This document shows positions 13,018 to 24,200 of a stretch of DNA of 64,000 nt, one piece after another. Numbering within the stretch: the first letter of the stretch is position 1; each line of letters opens with the position of its first letter. The stretch lies in contig JAANDG010000047.1 of NCBI GenBank assembly GCA_036852015.1, positions 372,001 through 436,000 of the forward strand, written 5' to 3'. The translations under genes were made by a program, and so were the position numbers. The notes beneath the pieces were generated by a model. That model did not search any database and was not told the DNA's origin. It saw nothing but the letters and a program-made list of their open reading frames with translations. Source of the stretch: Pelodera strongyloides (taxonomy: Eukaryota; Nematoda; Chromadorea; Rhabditida; Rhabditidae).

Positions 13018-13103
13018 AGTGGTGTGGTGCGTGGTTTAGAGGATGTAAAGTGGTGTGGTGCGTGGTTTAGAGGATATAAAGTGGTGTGGTGCGTGGTTTT
13101 GAA
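13016..13103 (+). repeat. 31-bp tandem repeat (about 2.8 units) beginning in the stop codon
   Basis: The unit AAAGTGGTGTGGTGCGTGGTTT plus 9 bp occurs three times. It resembles the family C terminus seen at 62234 (AAAGCGATGTGGTGCGTGG). The first unit begins within the TAA stop of the BRCT gene. Confidence 0.75.
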
Positions 13104-13981
13104 GCGTATGTTTGTAACTTGTGTGTCCTTCTGTGTATAGGTCATGGCTATGCAAGGTTTTCAGTGTAAATTTTTTCACTTGATTATTAGTTGTTTATTA
13201 GCAATCAAAAATATGCGCATCAAATTAATTGAATAACCGTAATAGTTCATCTCGTTGTTTAGTTCTATGATGAAAACGTTTTTTTTATGTTTATGAATTG
13301 TTTTCACATGTTGAGTAGCTTGTGCCCAGCTCTCTTTGATTATTATGCTATTTGTAAATCAGTTCCATGGTTTTGTTATTGTTCTTGTGAATAGCGTGTT
13401 ATTTCATATTGTTTGTTGAATGTTTATGTTTCAAGTTCCGACCTTGTGCGTTAGGCTTTAGTGATTTAAGTTAAACGATCTTGTAAGGATCTGGAGTTTT
13501 ATTGCCTTATTTGCTTTTTTATATTGTGCTATTTCTGTATTCCTTCTTTTCCTTCCTTTAATATTCCTGCATTGAACTAATCTACGGTGTTTCTTTCGTG
13601 TTATAATGATACTCACGTTCACAGTTTCACTTACTGTTTTGATTTATGTTTGTGAAATATAATATAGATAAAGTGTTTTCAATGAATGACTGTTTGTTTA
13701 CTGTAAAGAAAATTCTGAAGTTATACTGTAAATAATGTGAGGGACAACGTGGGAGTTGGTTGAATTGTCGAAAGTTAGGGGTTATACAATATAGAAGGTT
13801 ATCATTAGTAATGTTGTATGGTCTTTATGTGGATTGCGTGATCGACTTGTATATGGTGTGGTACACAAATTGTAGCTACTTTGATAGCGATTCTTCTTGG
13901 TCAGAAAGAAAAGGGTGCACTTTATATATTTTATTTTTGTCGCCGTGCATAAACTGCCTGTCTCTGGACTGGAAATACAGT
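13018..13981. other. Intergenic: 3' UTR of BRCT gene to start of the acyl-CoA synthetase
   Basis: After the 31-bp repeats the sequence is T-rich and non-coding. No canonical poly(A) signal stands out. An acceptor-like ATACAG at 13975-13980 lies one base before the ATG at 13982, which could be a trans-splice site. Confidence 0.6.
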
Positions 13982-16900
13982 ATGGAGGAACGTCAAGATT
14001 TTATTCTGGAAAGCCCTTATCCTGATCTAATATTAGTGACTGAGCTATCCTTTACGGATCATTTACTGAATTCTGTGCAGAAGTTTGGAACGAAGATAGC
14101 TCTGGTGAGATGTTTGAGTTAGCTGTGTTATCCGTGAAAAGGCGCCTAATGTGTTTCGTAACTGAACTAATGAAATCAATTAATTCACTCTGATTAATGA
14201 GTAGTCAGTTCATCAATTTTATTCTTTATTTCCTGCTAAATCACTAAATGATTATCGCACTGCCTGCTGAAGTCTCTCTAGTGAGGACATATTTGGTTGG
14301 ATGTTGTAGGTGTACTTAAAATATAATTATCTATCAATGTATACTGTATTTGAGAGCTAATGATAAGTCGAGTTACTTGTATTTCCTGGGGTCCGAATCC
14401 TGTGGCAACTGTGGGCCAGGATTCTGAAGCTAGCTACGTCCTAGGCCTATATCAATGCATTGTTTCAGTCGGACAGCCCAGTGCGTGTTTCTTACTCTTC
14501 ACTCTTCTCTTTAACCGAGGAAGTTGTAGTTTCACTAAAGAATCTAGGAATCAAATATGGAGATGTTGTATGCACTCTTCTACAAAATTCAGTCGATTTT
14601 ATCATTCTCTCACTGGCCACATGCAAATTGGGAGCAATTTTATGCCCTTTGAATCCGGCACTGAAGAAATGTAAGACTTCCTTGTTAAAGCGAAAGCTAG
14701 CCTCTTTGGAAAATTTGCATATGATAAGCAAATCCTATGTATCCTATGCTAATTTTGTACGATCGTCCACGGCAATCGTACAAAATTAGCATAGATACAT
14801 AGGATTTGCTTAACATATGCAAATTTTCCAAAGGGGCTAGCTTTTCGCTTTAAAGCAAATGTGGATATATATAATTTTTGTAAATTGGATAAGATTGTTT
14901 TTCGAAGTTACAGTCAATTTAATATACTGTTGTGCTATTACTTAAAGGAACGCAGTCACGAATTTTTATGTAATTTTCATTAAATATAGGAAGTTATGAG
15001 AAAACATTCGATAACAATACCAATTTTCAGAAAAACAAACTCGTGGAGAGAATTCACTGAGAATAGGAGTTACTCGACTACAGTAGATACGCAATTGTCA
15101 GTGCAAAGGCTCATTATAATATAATAAATACCCTGCAGTGTTAGACAATTGTGATAGCTCCGTTAATGAATCCCGAGCATTTTCCGAGAAACTTTGCGTT
15201 TCCGAGGATTTTCCGCGGATTCTCCGAGTATTCTCCGAGAAGATTCTCGGAAAAAGCTCGGAAACTTTGAGGTTCTCGGGCCGAGCTCGGAAAATAGGCG
15301 GGCCGAGCTCGGGAGCCGTCTGTTTGTCCGTTTCCGAGCATTTCCCGCGGATTTTCCGAGCTTTTTCCGACTAAAAACCTAGTAGGAAACTAGTAAAAAA
15401 CTAGCTGGTTTTTCCGCGGAAAATGCTCGGAAACAAATATCATAGAGGTTGTCACTAGTACAGGGTATTCACTCTTGGCCGCAATCCGGGCAATTGCTTT
15501 CACGCACATATTACCTTTGTTAGCGCGATAGCGCTAAATAGTTTGGGTTATTGTTATCCAGCCACTCCCATTCTCAGTGAATTATCTCCCTGACTTTGTT
15601 TCTCTTTAACTTCATATTGGTACCATATTTTCCTTCACACCTTCCTATATTTAAGGAAAAAAAAATGACGAATTTATCGTGACTGCGTTCCTTTAAGTAA
15701 TAGCACAACTTTTTTTCCGTAGTTTATTTTCCAACAATTTAATTCAGATGAGATTCAAAAGTACACACAAATATCGGAATGCAAGTATTTGATTGTTGAC
15801 GATGAGTCTCGATATTCAAACGATGAACTGATCAAGCTATCTAATGTAAAAGTATGTTTGATCACATGTATTGGCTGTCACTTATTAATTTATCTTATTT
15901 ACTAAATGTTTGAATTTTCTTTTCTCTCCGTGCAAAGTACTGTAGCGGTACCGTCGATCACTTTGCACATTGACTTATGCGGTATCTATTGCGGTACTTG
16001 AAAGCGAATGCTGTGATTTATTTGGCAATAAGTTAATCTGATTTAGGAAGTGCTTAATTTATCACAACTCTTCACGGGCGATAAAAATCTGCAATCCCCT
16101 AAAAAAGTCACGAATGAGGCTGTGGATTCGGCGAGCCAATTCTCAGTCGAAGATACTGTATGTTTTTTTTGTCTATTCTAATAAGTATACTTATCTCAAA
16201 TAATGTCGTTGTGGCTTTGTGAATTAAGTTTCCAATTTTCAGCTTAAAGCGAAATACCGGCCGGTTTTTGAAACGCATCGTGGACAGTTGAATTCTTATG
16301 TATTTATGCAAGGTTGCTCGAATTTAGTTCGATTTTTTATTCTAATTTATGTTCGCTTGCATAGGACGCATAGGAATGCTACGCTTGCATAGGACGCATA
16401 GGAAAATGTTTCAAAAACCGGCCGATATTTCGCTTTAACAATTTTAATACTATTTCATAATGAAGTATCTTTCTATAAAAGTTCATAAGGTTATATATAT
16501 GATTTGAAGTGCTATATAAATATTTTACGCTGCAAGAGCGTGCACCTTTATTCAAGGGAGTTCAAATTTAAAGTTTGCTTATGACATGGCATGTTTCGCA
16601 GAGCTCCTGAGGCGACGAGTTCCAGATGAAAAATTGCTCGACGTCTTCGGGCTAGCGCCAGGAGGGCTATTGCATAGTTCCTATTTTTATATTCAGGCGT
16701 TCATTTTCTTTTCGTCCGGGACCACTGGGCCACCAAAAGCAGCTGAAATCTCCCATAGGGCACTCAATGCACTATTAGCACAGATAGAGTAAGTGGGCAT
16801 AAATATAGATACACCTTTATTTATCCTTTGTTGTTGATTCTCCGGAACTTGGCTGTGCGCAGCTGATTTCATGTAGGTTGCTGTAATTTTTCTTTTTCTT

Positions 16901-18181
16901 TTTTTCTCGATGTTTCGCAGTTGTGATATACTTGTGGTGAAACAATAACTTGAATGCTCTGTTTGCAGTTTTCAAAGCAGTACGGCACATGTTTGAAACT
17001 TAAAATGGACACGCACGCTTGTCACCATAACTTTTTATAACTGTGTTTTGTGTCCTTCCTTACGAATACCGTATTTTCTACGTTGTATTCCGTTTATGTT
17101 TTTCATATTGTATTTGTACGAGAGCTGTCTTTCAGTAATAAATCATTTCACAACTTCGTTCAGCGCTGGCGCACCCACTATGTGTATGCTGAATACTGAA
17201 CTGTTTTTGTAATCAAAAACACTGCAGTATCGTGAGTACGGTAGAAGTGAGTTGTGACGTAACACTCAGTATACTGTATGTTTTATTTTTAATCATACTT
17301 TAGAATGGTGAGTACGGTAGATGGCCCACTCTCCTGTGTGTCTTCTGATGACGTCGTCTTCGGAGTTCTGCCTTTCTTCCACTGCGGGGGACTATTCACA
17401 TTGTATTCCATGATGGCACAGGGCTCGACGATTATCATCAACAAACGATTCAGCGAAGAACATTTCTTGAAGACAATTCAAGAAAAAAAGGTTGGTCTTG
17501 TGGTGTATTTGATGAATCTTTACCTACAGTAGTAATATTAATCTATTACTACTGTAGGTCTGCACAAGTGATGTATCCATACCAGTCGCATATATAACGC
17601 CGCCATGTGTTGATGTATTAGATATACAGTTGTCGTAACACACTAACAAAGGTGTAAATTTGGCAGCTGGGTAATTCTGGCGCGAGGTTTCGGCTTTCGA
17701 ATCAGATCGGTGTGATGCCTTGCAAGCTCTACAAGCCCGTTTCCGGTTGCTACTAAATTATACAATTGCAATGTGTTCTACCGTTCTGGTGGTTTCACTA
17801 GTTTACCTATCCACTTAGGTATCATTCCTCACCGTGGTACCGCCTATTCTCGACTTCTTATGTGCCCATCCTCTCTGCTCTTCCTATGATCTCTCCTCAC
17901 TCCGGTGTTTATTTGTGGGAGCAGCCCGGGTGGATCCTGGCATTGTCAAGCAGTTCAAGAAAAGATTCTCGAATGTGAATGTTACGCAGTGTGAGTTCTA
18001 TTATGTTACACCTTGAAATTGAGTACTCTGTGTATGCTATGCATATGTATGTTATTTGGCTTCTAACCATGAGTAAGTGACTCTTGTCTTACCGAACCGA
18101 CAGTGTCTTTGAGTTGAATGATTTTCAGTGTAGTGTTACAAAAATAATTGAGTCGTGTTCCTTCAGTATTTCTCTCCTCAT

Positions 18182-18237
<56 letters not shown>

Positions 18238-20059
18238 GCTTTCTTCTCGTAAAGTTTGAGGACAATTCGGATATGACAAGTGTATTTCCAGTATTCGGTA
18301 TGACCGAGGCTGGAATCCTAATCTTCATGACTCCGACTGAGAATCCCGTGGAAGATAGTGTCGGAATACCACTACCAGGAATCAAGTTGGCTGTCAGTCC
18401 TTTGAAAGTCATCTAGTCTAGTAAACAATCAAATTAATAAACTACTAAGTAAAGACCAAAGTTGTACGGAGAAAGGACATAACACTATAGGCTCGTCCAT
18501 AGCACAGCTACTTACGAGTAGTTGTCTAAGTAATGAAAAAAAACCAACCCTTCTTTATTCTGTATCTATGTACGCTGCACGGTGCTGTGGTAACTCCAGA
18601 GTTACGTGTTCCCCCATGGAACTTGGATCTACTAGCTTTAGCAGCATGTATTATTTGACTAATTCTTGATAATAGGTTCGTGATGACGATAATCGAAATG
18701 TTCCATTTGGAGAAACTGGTGAATTGTGGATTAAAACGGATGCTTTAATGAATGGATATAAGGGAGGAGAACGATTACGGTAGGCTTTCTAAAGTGCAAA
18801 TTTGCTGTAAATAGTTCTATATGTCCGTTGTTTTCCATCCGTATTTGGTCGACAAAGTAGAGTAATAGAAAAAAAACAATGTCTTACTATATAGGAAAAG
18901 TAAGTGTATGAAATATAGAATACACAAGAGAAAATTTTGAACTAAGGATTTAGAGTGAAGAGATAAGTGAGCCATGAATTAACATGAAAGCATACAGTAG
19001 AGTATACCGCAACCGCACTTCTATTTTCTATTGATCGTCTTCTGTTTTACGAAAAGAGAGATACTCTAGATTATTGCTGAAAACAGTCGCTAAACTAAAG
19101 AAGAACAACTAACCTCTAATTGAAGAACTAACCTATGTACATCTAATTTGCCAACTTGTGGTTTTCAGTCCAACTGATTGGTTCGATACTGGCGACATTG
19201 GTTTTGTTGATAATTTCGGTCACGTGCATATTGTGGGACGAAAGAAGGAAATGATTAAAGTGAGAGGATGGCAGGTACAGTACTTGGTTCAGATTATTTG
19301 GCTACCGTTAAGGAAGGGATCTGGCAGTGCTTGTTGGCGAGGATGTCCGGGGCATGCGCCAAGGCGCGTGTAGTGTAAGCCCAGCTGGCGCTACCGTGGC
19401 ACTCTTTTTGAAGTAGCGCTAACTGTTCGCCATACGTGCGCCATCTAGAATGCGCACCATACGGTGGGTCCGCTACCTCACACTGTCCTCCTTCTCTATG
19501 ACAACTGCGCCAAATTTAAGTTGTATTGAACTTCATCAAACACAAATGTGGTTTCTCCTTTTTACAGGTCTCCCCATATGAATTGGAAGAAGCCATCAAG
19601 TCTCACTTTCCCTCTTCTGTCAAAGACTGTGCAGTAGTGGGGATAGCACATCAAAAAGACGGGCATACTCCCAAAGCGTTCATTGTTGGGGATGTTAACA
19701 AGGAGGATGTAGTCAACTTCGTCAAGGGTATGTTGAAGGCTCAGACCACGCTTTTCGAAATTTTCCGTGACCACAGGATTTAGGTAATAGCGACTGCGAA
19801 AAATGTTTATTATACTAAATGACTAGCCAACTAAGATGGAGTGCCTCGCGACACATGAATACTAACAACACGCATGCAAAACGATTTGTTAGTCTTTAAT
19901 AAATTGCTTCTGGGACAAAGATCTGATTATTTAGATAACTTTGTTTCGTACAAACACTTGAGTGAAGTGGAATTAATTGACGAACTTCCGAGGACTGCAT
20001 CGGGGAAGATCTGTCGATTAAAACTCGCGGAAAACACAAATAAAGAAATTCAATTATAA
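13982..20059 (+). CDS. 4CL/luciferase-type acyl-CoA synthetase (528 aa)
   Basis: Adenylate-forming enzyme expected to activate a carboxylic acid with ATP and join it to CoA; the substrate cannot be told from sequence. Exons: 13982-14104, 14469-14670, 15748-15851, 16047-16157, 16697-16788, 17304-17490, 17819-17990, 18292-18392, 18676-18779, 19169-19274, 19568-19727, 19935-20059. They sum to 1587 nt (528 codons plus TAA), the usual length for the family. The N terminus has the family-typical LESPYPDLILV. Motifs in order: P-loop SSGTTGPPKA at about 186-195, LPFFHCGG, A5-type QLFGMTEAG, WFDTGD with D405 and D408, the hinge GRKKEMIKVRGWQ, and the C-terminal catalytic lysine in PRTASGK (K512). The C terminus (EIQL) is not a canonical SKL peroxisomal signal. 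Intron 2 is crowded with foldback elements. An AATAAA overlaps the stop at 20058. Confidence 0.94.
14688..14850. mobile_element. Near-perfect 163-bp hairpin element
   Basis: The termini AAGCGAAAGCTAGCC and GGCTAGCTTTTCGCTT are flanked by TA. The two arms (AAATTTGCATATG, AAGCAAATCCTATGTATC, GCTAATTTTGTACGAT) are almost exact inverted copies with a loop of about 10 bp near 14768. It lies in intron 2 of the acyl-CoA synthetase and shares the AAGCGAAA start with family A. Confidence 0.9.
14931..15708. mobile_element. 0.78-kb foldback with AAGGAACGCAGTCACG termini
   Basis: Inverted ends TTGTGCTATTACTTAAAGG and CCTTTAAGTAATAGCACAA bound the element. AAATATAGGAAG is mirrored by CTTCCTATATTTAAGG further in. 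The interior (about 15170-15435) is a dense array of TCCGAG/CTCGGA words in both orientations, followed by GTTAGCGCGATAGCGCTAA, which recurs inverted near 32770. No transposase is seen. Confidence 0.85.
15170..15435. repeat. TCCGAG/CTCGGA word array inside the foldback
   Basis: About twenty occurrences of TCCGAG, CTCGGA or one-base variants (TTTCCGAG, TTCTCGGAAA, GAGCTCGG) are spaced irregularly by 6-25 bp in both orientations. It has no period and no conserved reading frame. Confidence 0.8.
16247..16435. mobile_element. Family A MITE, copy 2 (intron)
   Basis: Complete inverted termini AAGCGAAATACCGGCCGG ... CCGGCCGATATTTCGCTT flanked by TA (TTAA on both sides). It lies in the acyl-CoA synthetase intron 16158-16696. 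It carries a short internal duplication of TTGCATAGGACGCATAGG. Confidence 0.9.
16545..16665 (+). repeat. Fragment shared with 28929-29040 (inverted)
   Basis: The segment with AGAGCGTGCACCTTTATTCA, AGTTTGCTTATGACAT, GGCGACGAGTTCCA and TTGCTCGACGTC matches, in opposite orientation, the segment at 28929-29040. It sits in an intron just before the exon carrying the P-loop. It is open in frame and preceded by an AG, but the flanking exons join perfectly without it, so I read it as a repeat, not an exon. Confidence 0.7.
18187..18237. repeat. (CT)n microsatellite
   Basis: An uninterrupted CT run of about 50 bp in the intron 17991-18291. It may serve as part of a polypyrimidine-rich region but is not adjacent to the acceptor at 18291. 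Confidence 0.95.
19330..19470. repeat. GC-rich intronic island
   Basis: Rich in GCGCCA/TGGCGC words (CATGCGCCAAGGCGCG, CTGGCGCTACCG, TACGTGCGCCATC) inside the intron 19275-19567 of the acyl-CoA synthetase. Similar GC-rich islands occur at 22070-22265, 24490-24800, 49430-49620 and 52500-52690. Confidence 0.45.
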
Positions 20060-20452
20060 TAAAGAAAACTATATAAGAAATAAAATATATAAAATAAAAT
20101 TATATAAGAATAAAAGATAAAATTGTAATAAATCAGAATAAGGCCTTATAAATTTATTGAAAAAAATAAATTATAATAATTACTTCAATAAATTCATTAT
20201 ACTAAGGAATTCATTATAACAATCACAGTTAAATGATAAAAGAGATAATTAATAAAAATAAAAAATAATAAATAAACATTTCTAAATAATATTAAATAAG
20301 CTTTAATTAAAAATAACTAGAATAAACAAAATTATAGATTAAATAAATAAATATAGTGATTACAATTTTAAGTAGAAATTATAAATTACAATTTTAAAAT
20401 AAGTGAAATATAATAATTAATAAAGAATTCATTCATAAAAAATAAATAAAAA

Positions 20453-20498
<46 letters not shown>

Positions 20499-20907
20499 AA
20501 AATTAATAAAATAATATTTACAAATAGTTAGTATCAGTAAACTACCTACCCAGCTTATGACACAGCTTACCCAGCTTACTTTTGTGCAACCGTATTTGTT
20601 GAATCGTCGAATTAAAAGGTGCGAGTATACGTTTTAAAGTTCAACTTTGCATAGATGCCTCTTAATTTCCCTCACATTTATTATGCAAATTAACGGCCTT
20701 TTATTGGAATATTTTATTGTGAACTACTTTTCAACGCTTATATTGATTTTTTCTAATACTACTTTTTATTTAAGTGTTTTTAATATAACCTATATCTATG
20801 TACGCCCAGAAATAAATCGGTTTTTGTTTTGGTGCTTTGAAGTTTGCACTTGTTTCATTATCGCATAATCAATTGAAATTTGATATTTTTGTTTTATTTC
20901 GCATAGA
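20060..20907. other. Intergenic, extremely AT-rich, with a 44-bp poly(A) tract
   Basis: 20060-20520 is almost pure A/T with many AATAAA/TAAATAAA words and an A run at 20454-20497. The rest is AT-rich and non-coding. An acceptor-like TTTCGCATAG ends at 20906, one base before the presenilin ATG, a plausible trans-splice site. No gene is seen. Confidence 0.7.
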
Positions 20908-21136
20908 ATGAAGCGTCACCTGGTGGACCTAAGTACTGCAGTTCAAGTGTGGACCCGACAACTATCACAGGTATTTTTATGGGAAGTTTGATGCTTGACG
21001 CACACAGATACACACGCACGCACGCACGGACATACACACGCACACACAGACACACACACGCACACACACACACACACACATACACACACACATACATACA
21101 CCCACACACACACACACACACATACGCACACACACG

Positions 21137-21200
<64 letters not shown>

Positions 21201-24200
21201 ACACACACACACAGACCCAAACACAATTATACAGGGAGTGCCAGTTTTTATGCCTTCACACGCGATGGAATGGTTCTTTCGTAGGTTCGCCAACTGATCC
21301 TGCCCGTCATTGCCAATCTCGCGATCACTTTGTTCGCATGGGTCGCAGTCTACAAGATGAAGGTTGGTTTGGATTTTGTATCTGTTCACAATCAGACCTA
21401 TTTCTTACATTTGCATGACTATCGTTTATTTCGACTTCATGTACATGTTTATCAACAAACAAAGAACAACAGAACAAGCAAGTATGAAATAAAAATGTAT
21501 TGACAAAGAAATGATCCATTCAGATTGACGACGAAAACGTGGCCTTTTATTTACTGGATTCTGGGAAGAATATGACAACTGGCAATGATTTGTATGATGG
21601 ATTGGTCAGTTAATTAGCTTAATTACATACATTACAATTACATAATTACTTTGTACGCCCATAATTACAGTTCAGAATCATAATTAAACCAAGTATCAGA
21701 CAATCGAACAAACTGTGTCATTAGATATCATGAGTTAGTTTGGTCATCATGAGACATTGGTTTGTTAAGATAGTCAAATTAATAATCTATCTTTCTAGCT
21801 CAACGGTGTCTCCTCAATAGTGCTCCTTGCCGTGGTCTCCTTCACAATGTTGGCCCTGGCCCTCTACGACTTCAAAAGGGTTGTGCAGGTTTGGCTGACC
21901 ACCTCGTGTGTTTTGGTCATGTTTGGACTATCATCCACGTTTATAAAGTTAGTTGGTTTTGGTTTATTTTAATGGGAGCTGATTGCGATTTTGAAAGATA
22001 GATTAGTACTTTGGATATAAAAATTTAGCATAGCAAAACGTAAAACATTAGCATTCTCAGTGTGTCTTCTATGGGAATCCTCAGTGCAAGACTCCACGCC
22101 ATCGCCGCTACCTCCTCGGTGCGGCGCGCAACTGGCATTGCGCGGCTTTTCACTCATCCGTTTTCGCATTCCCGGGTGCACCCTAAAATGAGTGCGCCTG
22201 CCCGCTGCGGTGGGCCATTTTACGCGCAACCACATTTTCATCTGTGTCATTGCCGTGCAGTCTAACTGTAGTTATTATTCACATATGCGTAGTACATACT
22301 CCGTTTAGTGATGCTCTCAAAGAATTTGGTGTTGACGATCCATATTACGTGATTGTTTCCATTTTAACGTTATTGTATGGAGGTCTCGGATCTGTGGTAG
22401 GTTGCAATTTCTACCTTATTTGAGTGCTATAAAGACACACAATTTGCATAGAATACATGGGAATGCGTTTGCTCTGTTTAAGGTTCTGGGCTTTCCAAGT
22501 ATGGTGAAAATTTACAGTATTTTGGAACTACACGGTAATATTTTTTTTTAATTTTTCATATTATATATGCAAGTTTCGTGCAGGTTCACACCGAATTTTT
22601 GGTATACTTGGAAAAAACCCCATTCACAGGCGACGTGTTATACGCGTCCAAAAGAAATTGTGCTAAACGCGAATAGCACTTTTTGTAGCGGAACTTAAAC
22701 TGTGTATAAAGTGTCTCCTAGGTATTCTTCACTTCTCTGCTCCCTCTCTCAATGCATCAAATATTTGTGCTCACTAATTGCTCTCTCGTCTCTGTCTTCT
22801 ATCTCAGGACGCTCCCCGGTCATACTGTATGGTCGGTGCTCTGCGCTATAGTACTCTGGGGTTAGTTTATACTTTTTTTCTTATTATGATTATTTTTTTT
22901 TTCGATAAAAGATTGAATCTCACACGCAAGACTTTTATATTCATCGCTAAAATTTGGCTATAATCTGGAACTTTGTCAAAAAAAAGCGAAAAAAAAGTGC
23001 CGTGCACCGCGGCCGGCATTACCCAGGTTCTTGAGTGGGTTGCTCAGTGCCCTTACGCGAGAACGTGGCGAAGAGAAAGCAAAGTCGCTGCGCACTTTTT
23101 TTTTATGCATTCCTGCTACCCGGATTTTTTTACGAGTGTATACCAACACCAACCGGTCTCTAACGCAATCGACCCGAGTTCGATTTCGGCCTGTGACAAC
23201 ATTGCAAAATCACCACCCGGTGAGGGAATCATGGGCGATCCCTCCTGGCCCTAGCCATCAGACGACAGTATAATGTATACCTTTGAATAAAGGAGCAGGC
23301 TCTTGTGGCGTAAAAGATTTTTTAAACCAGTGGTCATGTGCAATGGGAGGATTTAACCGAACACTTGTCATTTTAAAGCGAAATACCGGCCAGTTTCTGA
23401 AACGCATCGTGGACAACTGAATTCTTACGTATTTGTGCTAATTTGATCGAATTTAGCTCGGTTTTTTATTCTAATTCATGGTCATTTGCATATGCTCCAT
23501 AAGAATGCTGGTGTACTCCATGCGTTTCAAAAACCGGCCGGTATTTCGCTTTAAAGTTAGAAACACTAAATCTTTTTGCAGATTTATTTGCCGTTTTGAC
23601 TCCGATTGGACCACTGAAACTTGTGCAGGAAAAAGCGGCTGAATATAGCGACGGAGTGAGTGTTTGAGATTGCGATTTTTTTTGAAAATTGAAATTTTTT
23701 GAAAATTAGTGATTTACATTCTAGGTAGTTCTTCAAAACAATTTTTCTATGTACGAACATAATGCATGATTTGTAAATCAATGGTGTACTCACTAACATT
23801 CTAGGGTGCAAATTGCGTGCATACATCATATACACCCAGTCACTTAGTTTAACGATGTGAATTTAACTTTAACTGGGCGCCTCCTAAAAATAAGAAATAG
23901 CGTTTTCATCCCAGGTTCTCCGACTATTGATGTTTGAAGCGACTGATGATTCAAATGTTCAACAAGAAGAATCGGAGACTGCAGTGGGAAGTTCCCAAGA
24001 TACTACCGTACACCGAGCCTCCCAGCAGCACGCCAACATTGCCCAGGGCTCCCAGGCGGAGGAGATGTAAAACGATTTATTATATTATTATACCTTGGCT
24101 TATTGTTTACCACTTTTTTATTATCTTTTCGTTAAACTTTTAGCAGTTAACGGTCGGTATTATATGGCCACCAAATATATAGTTCTAGCAGCAAACATAT

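Noticed and set aside
16586..16696. Possible extra acyl-CoA synthetase exon just upstream of SSGTTGPPKA
   Set aside because: The preceding exon (ending SVEDT) joins directly to AFIFFSSGTTG in the correct phase, as in the family; the segment is shared with 28929-29040 as a repeat.
20894..21389. Long Cys/Val and His/Thr open frames on both strands
   Set aside because: Pure product of the (CA)n microsatellite in presenilin intron 1.
22480..22545. Possible presenilin exon reading VLGFPSMVKIYSILELH
   Set aside because: Its phase does not join the next exon; the continuous frame 22722-22860 supplies the true TM5-TM6 sequence, and this stretch belongs to a dispersed repeat.
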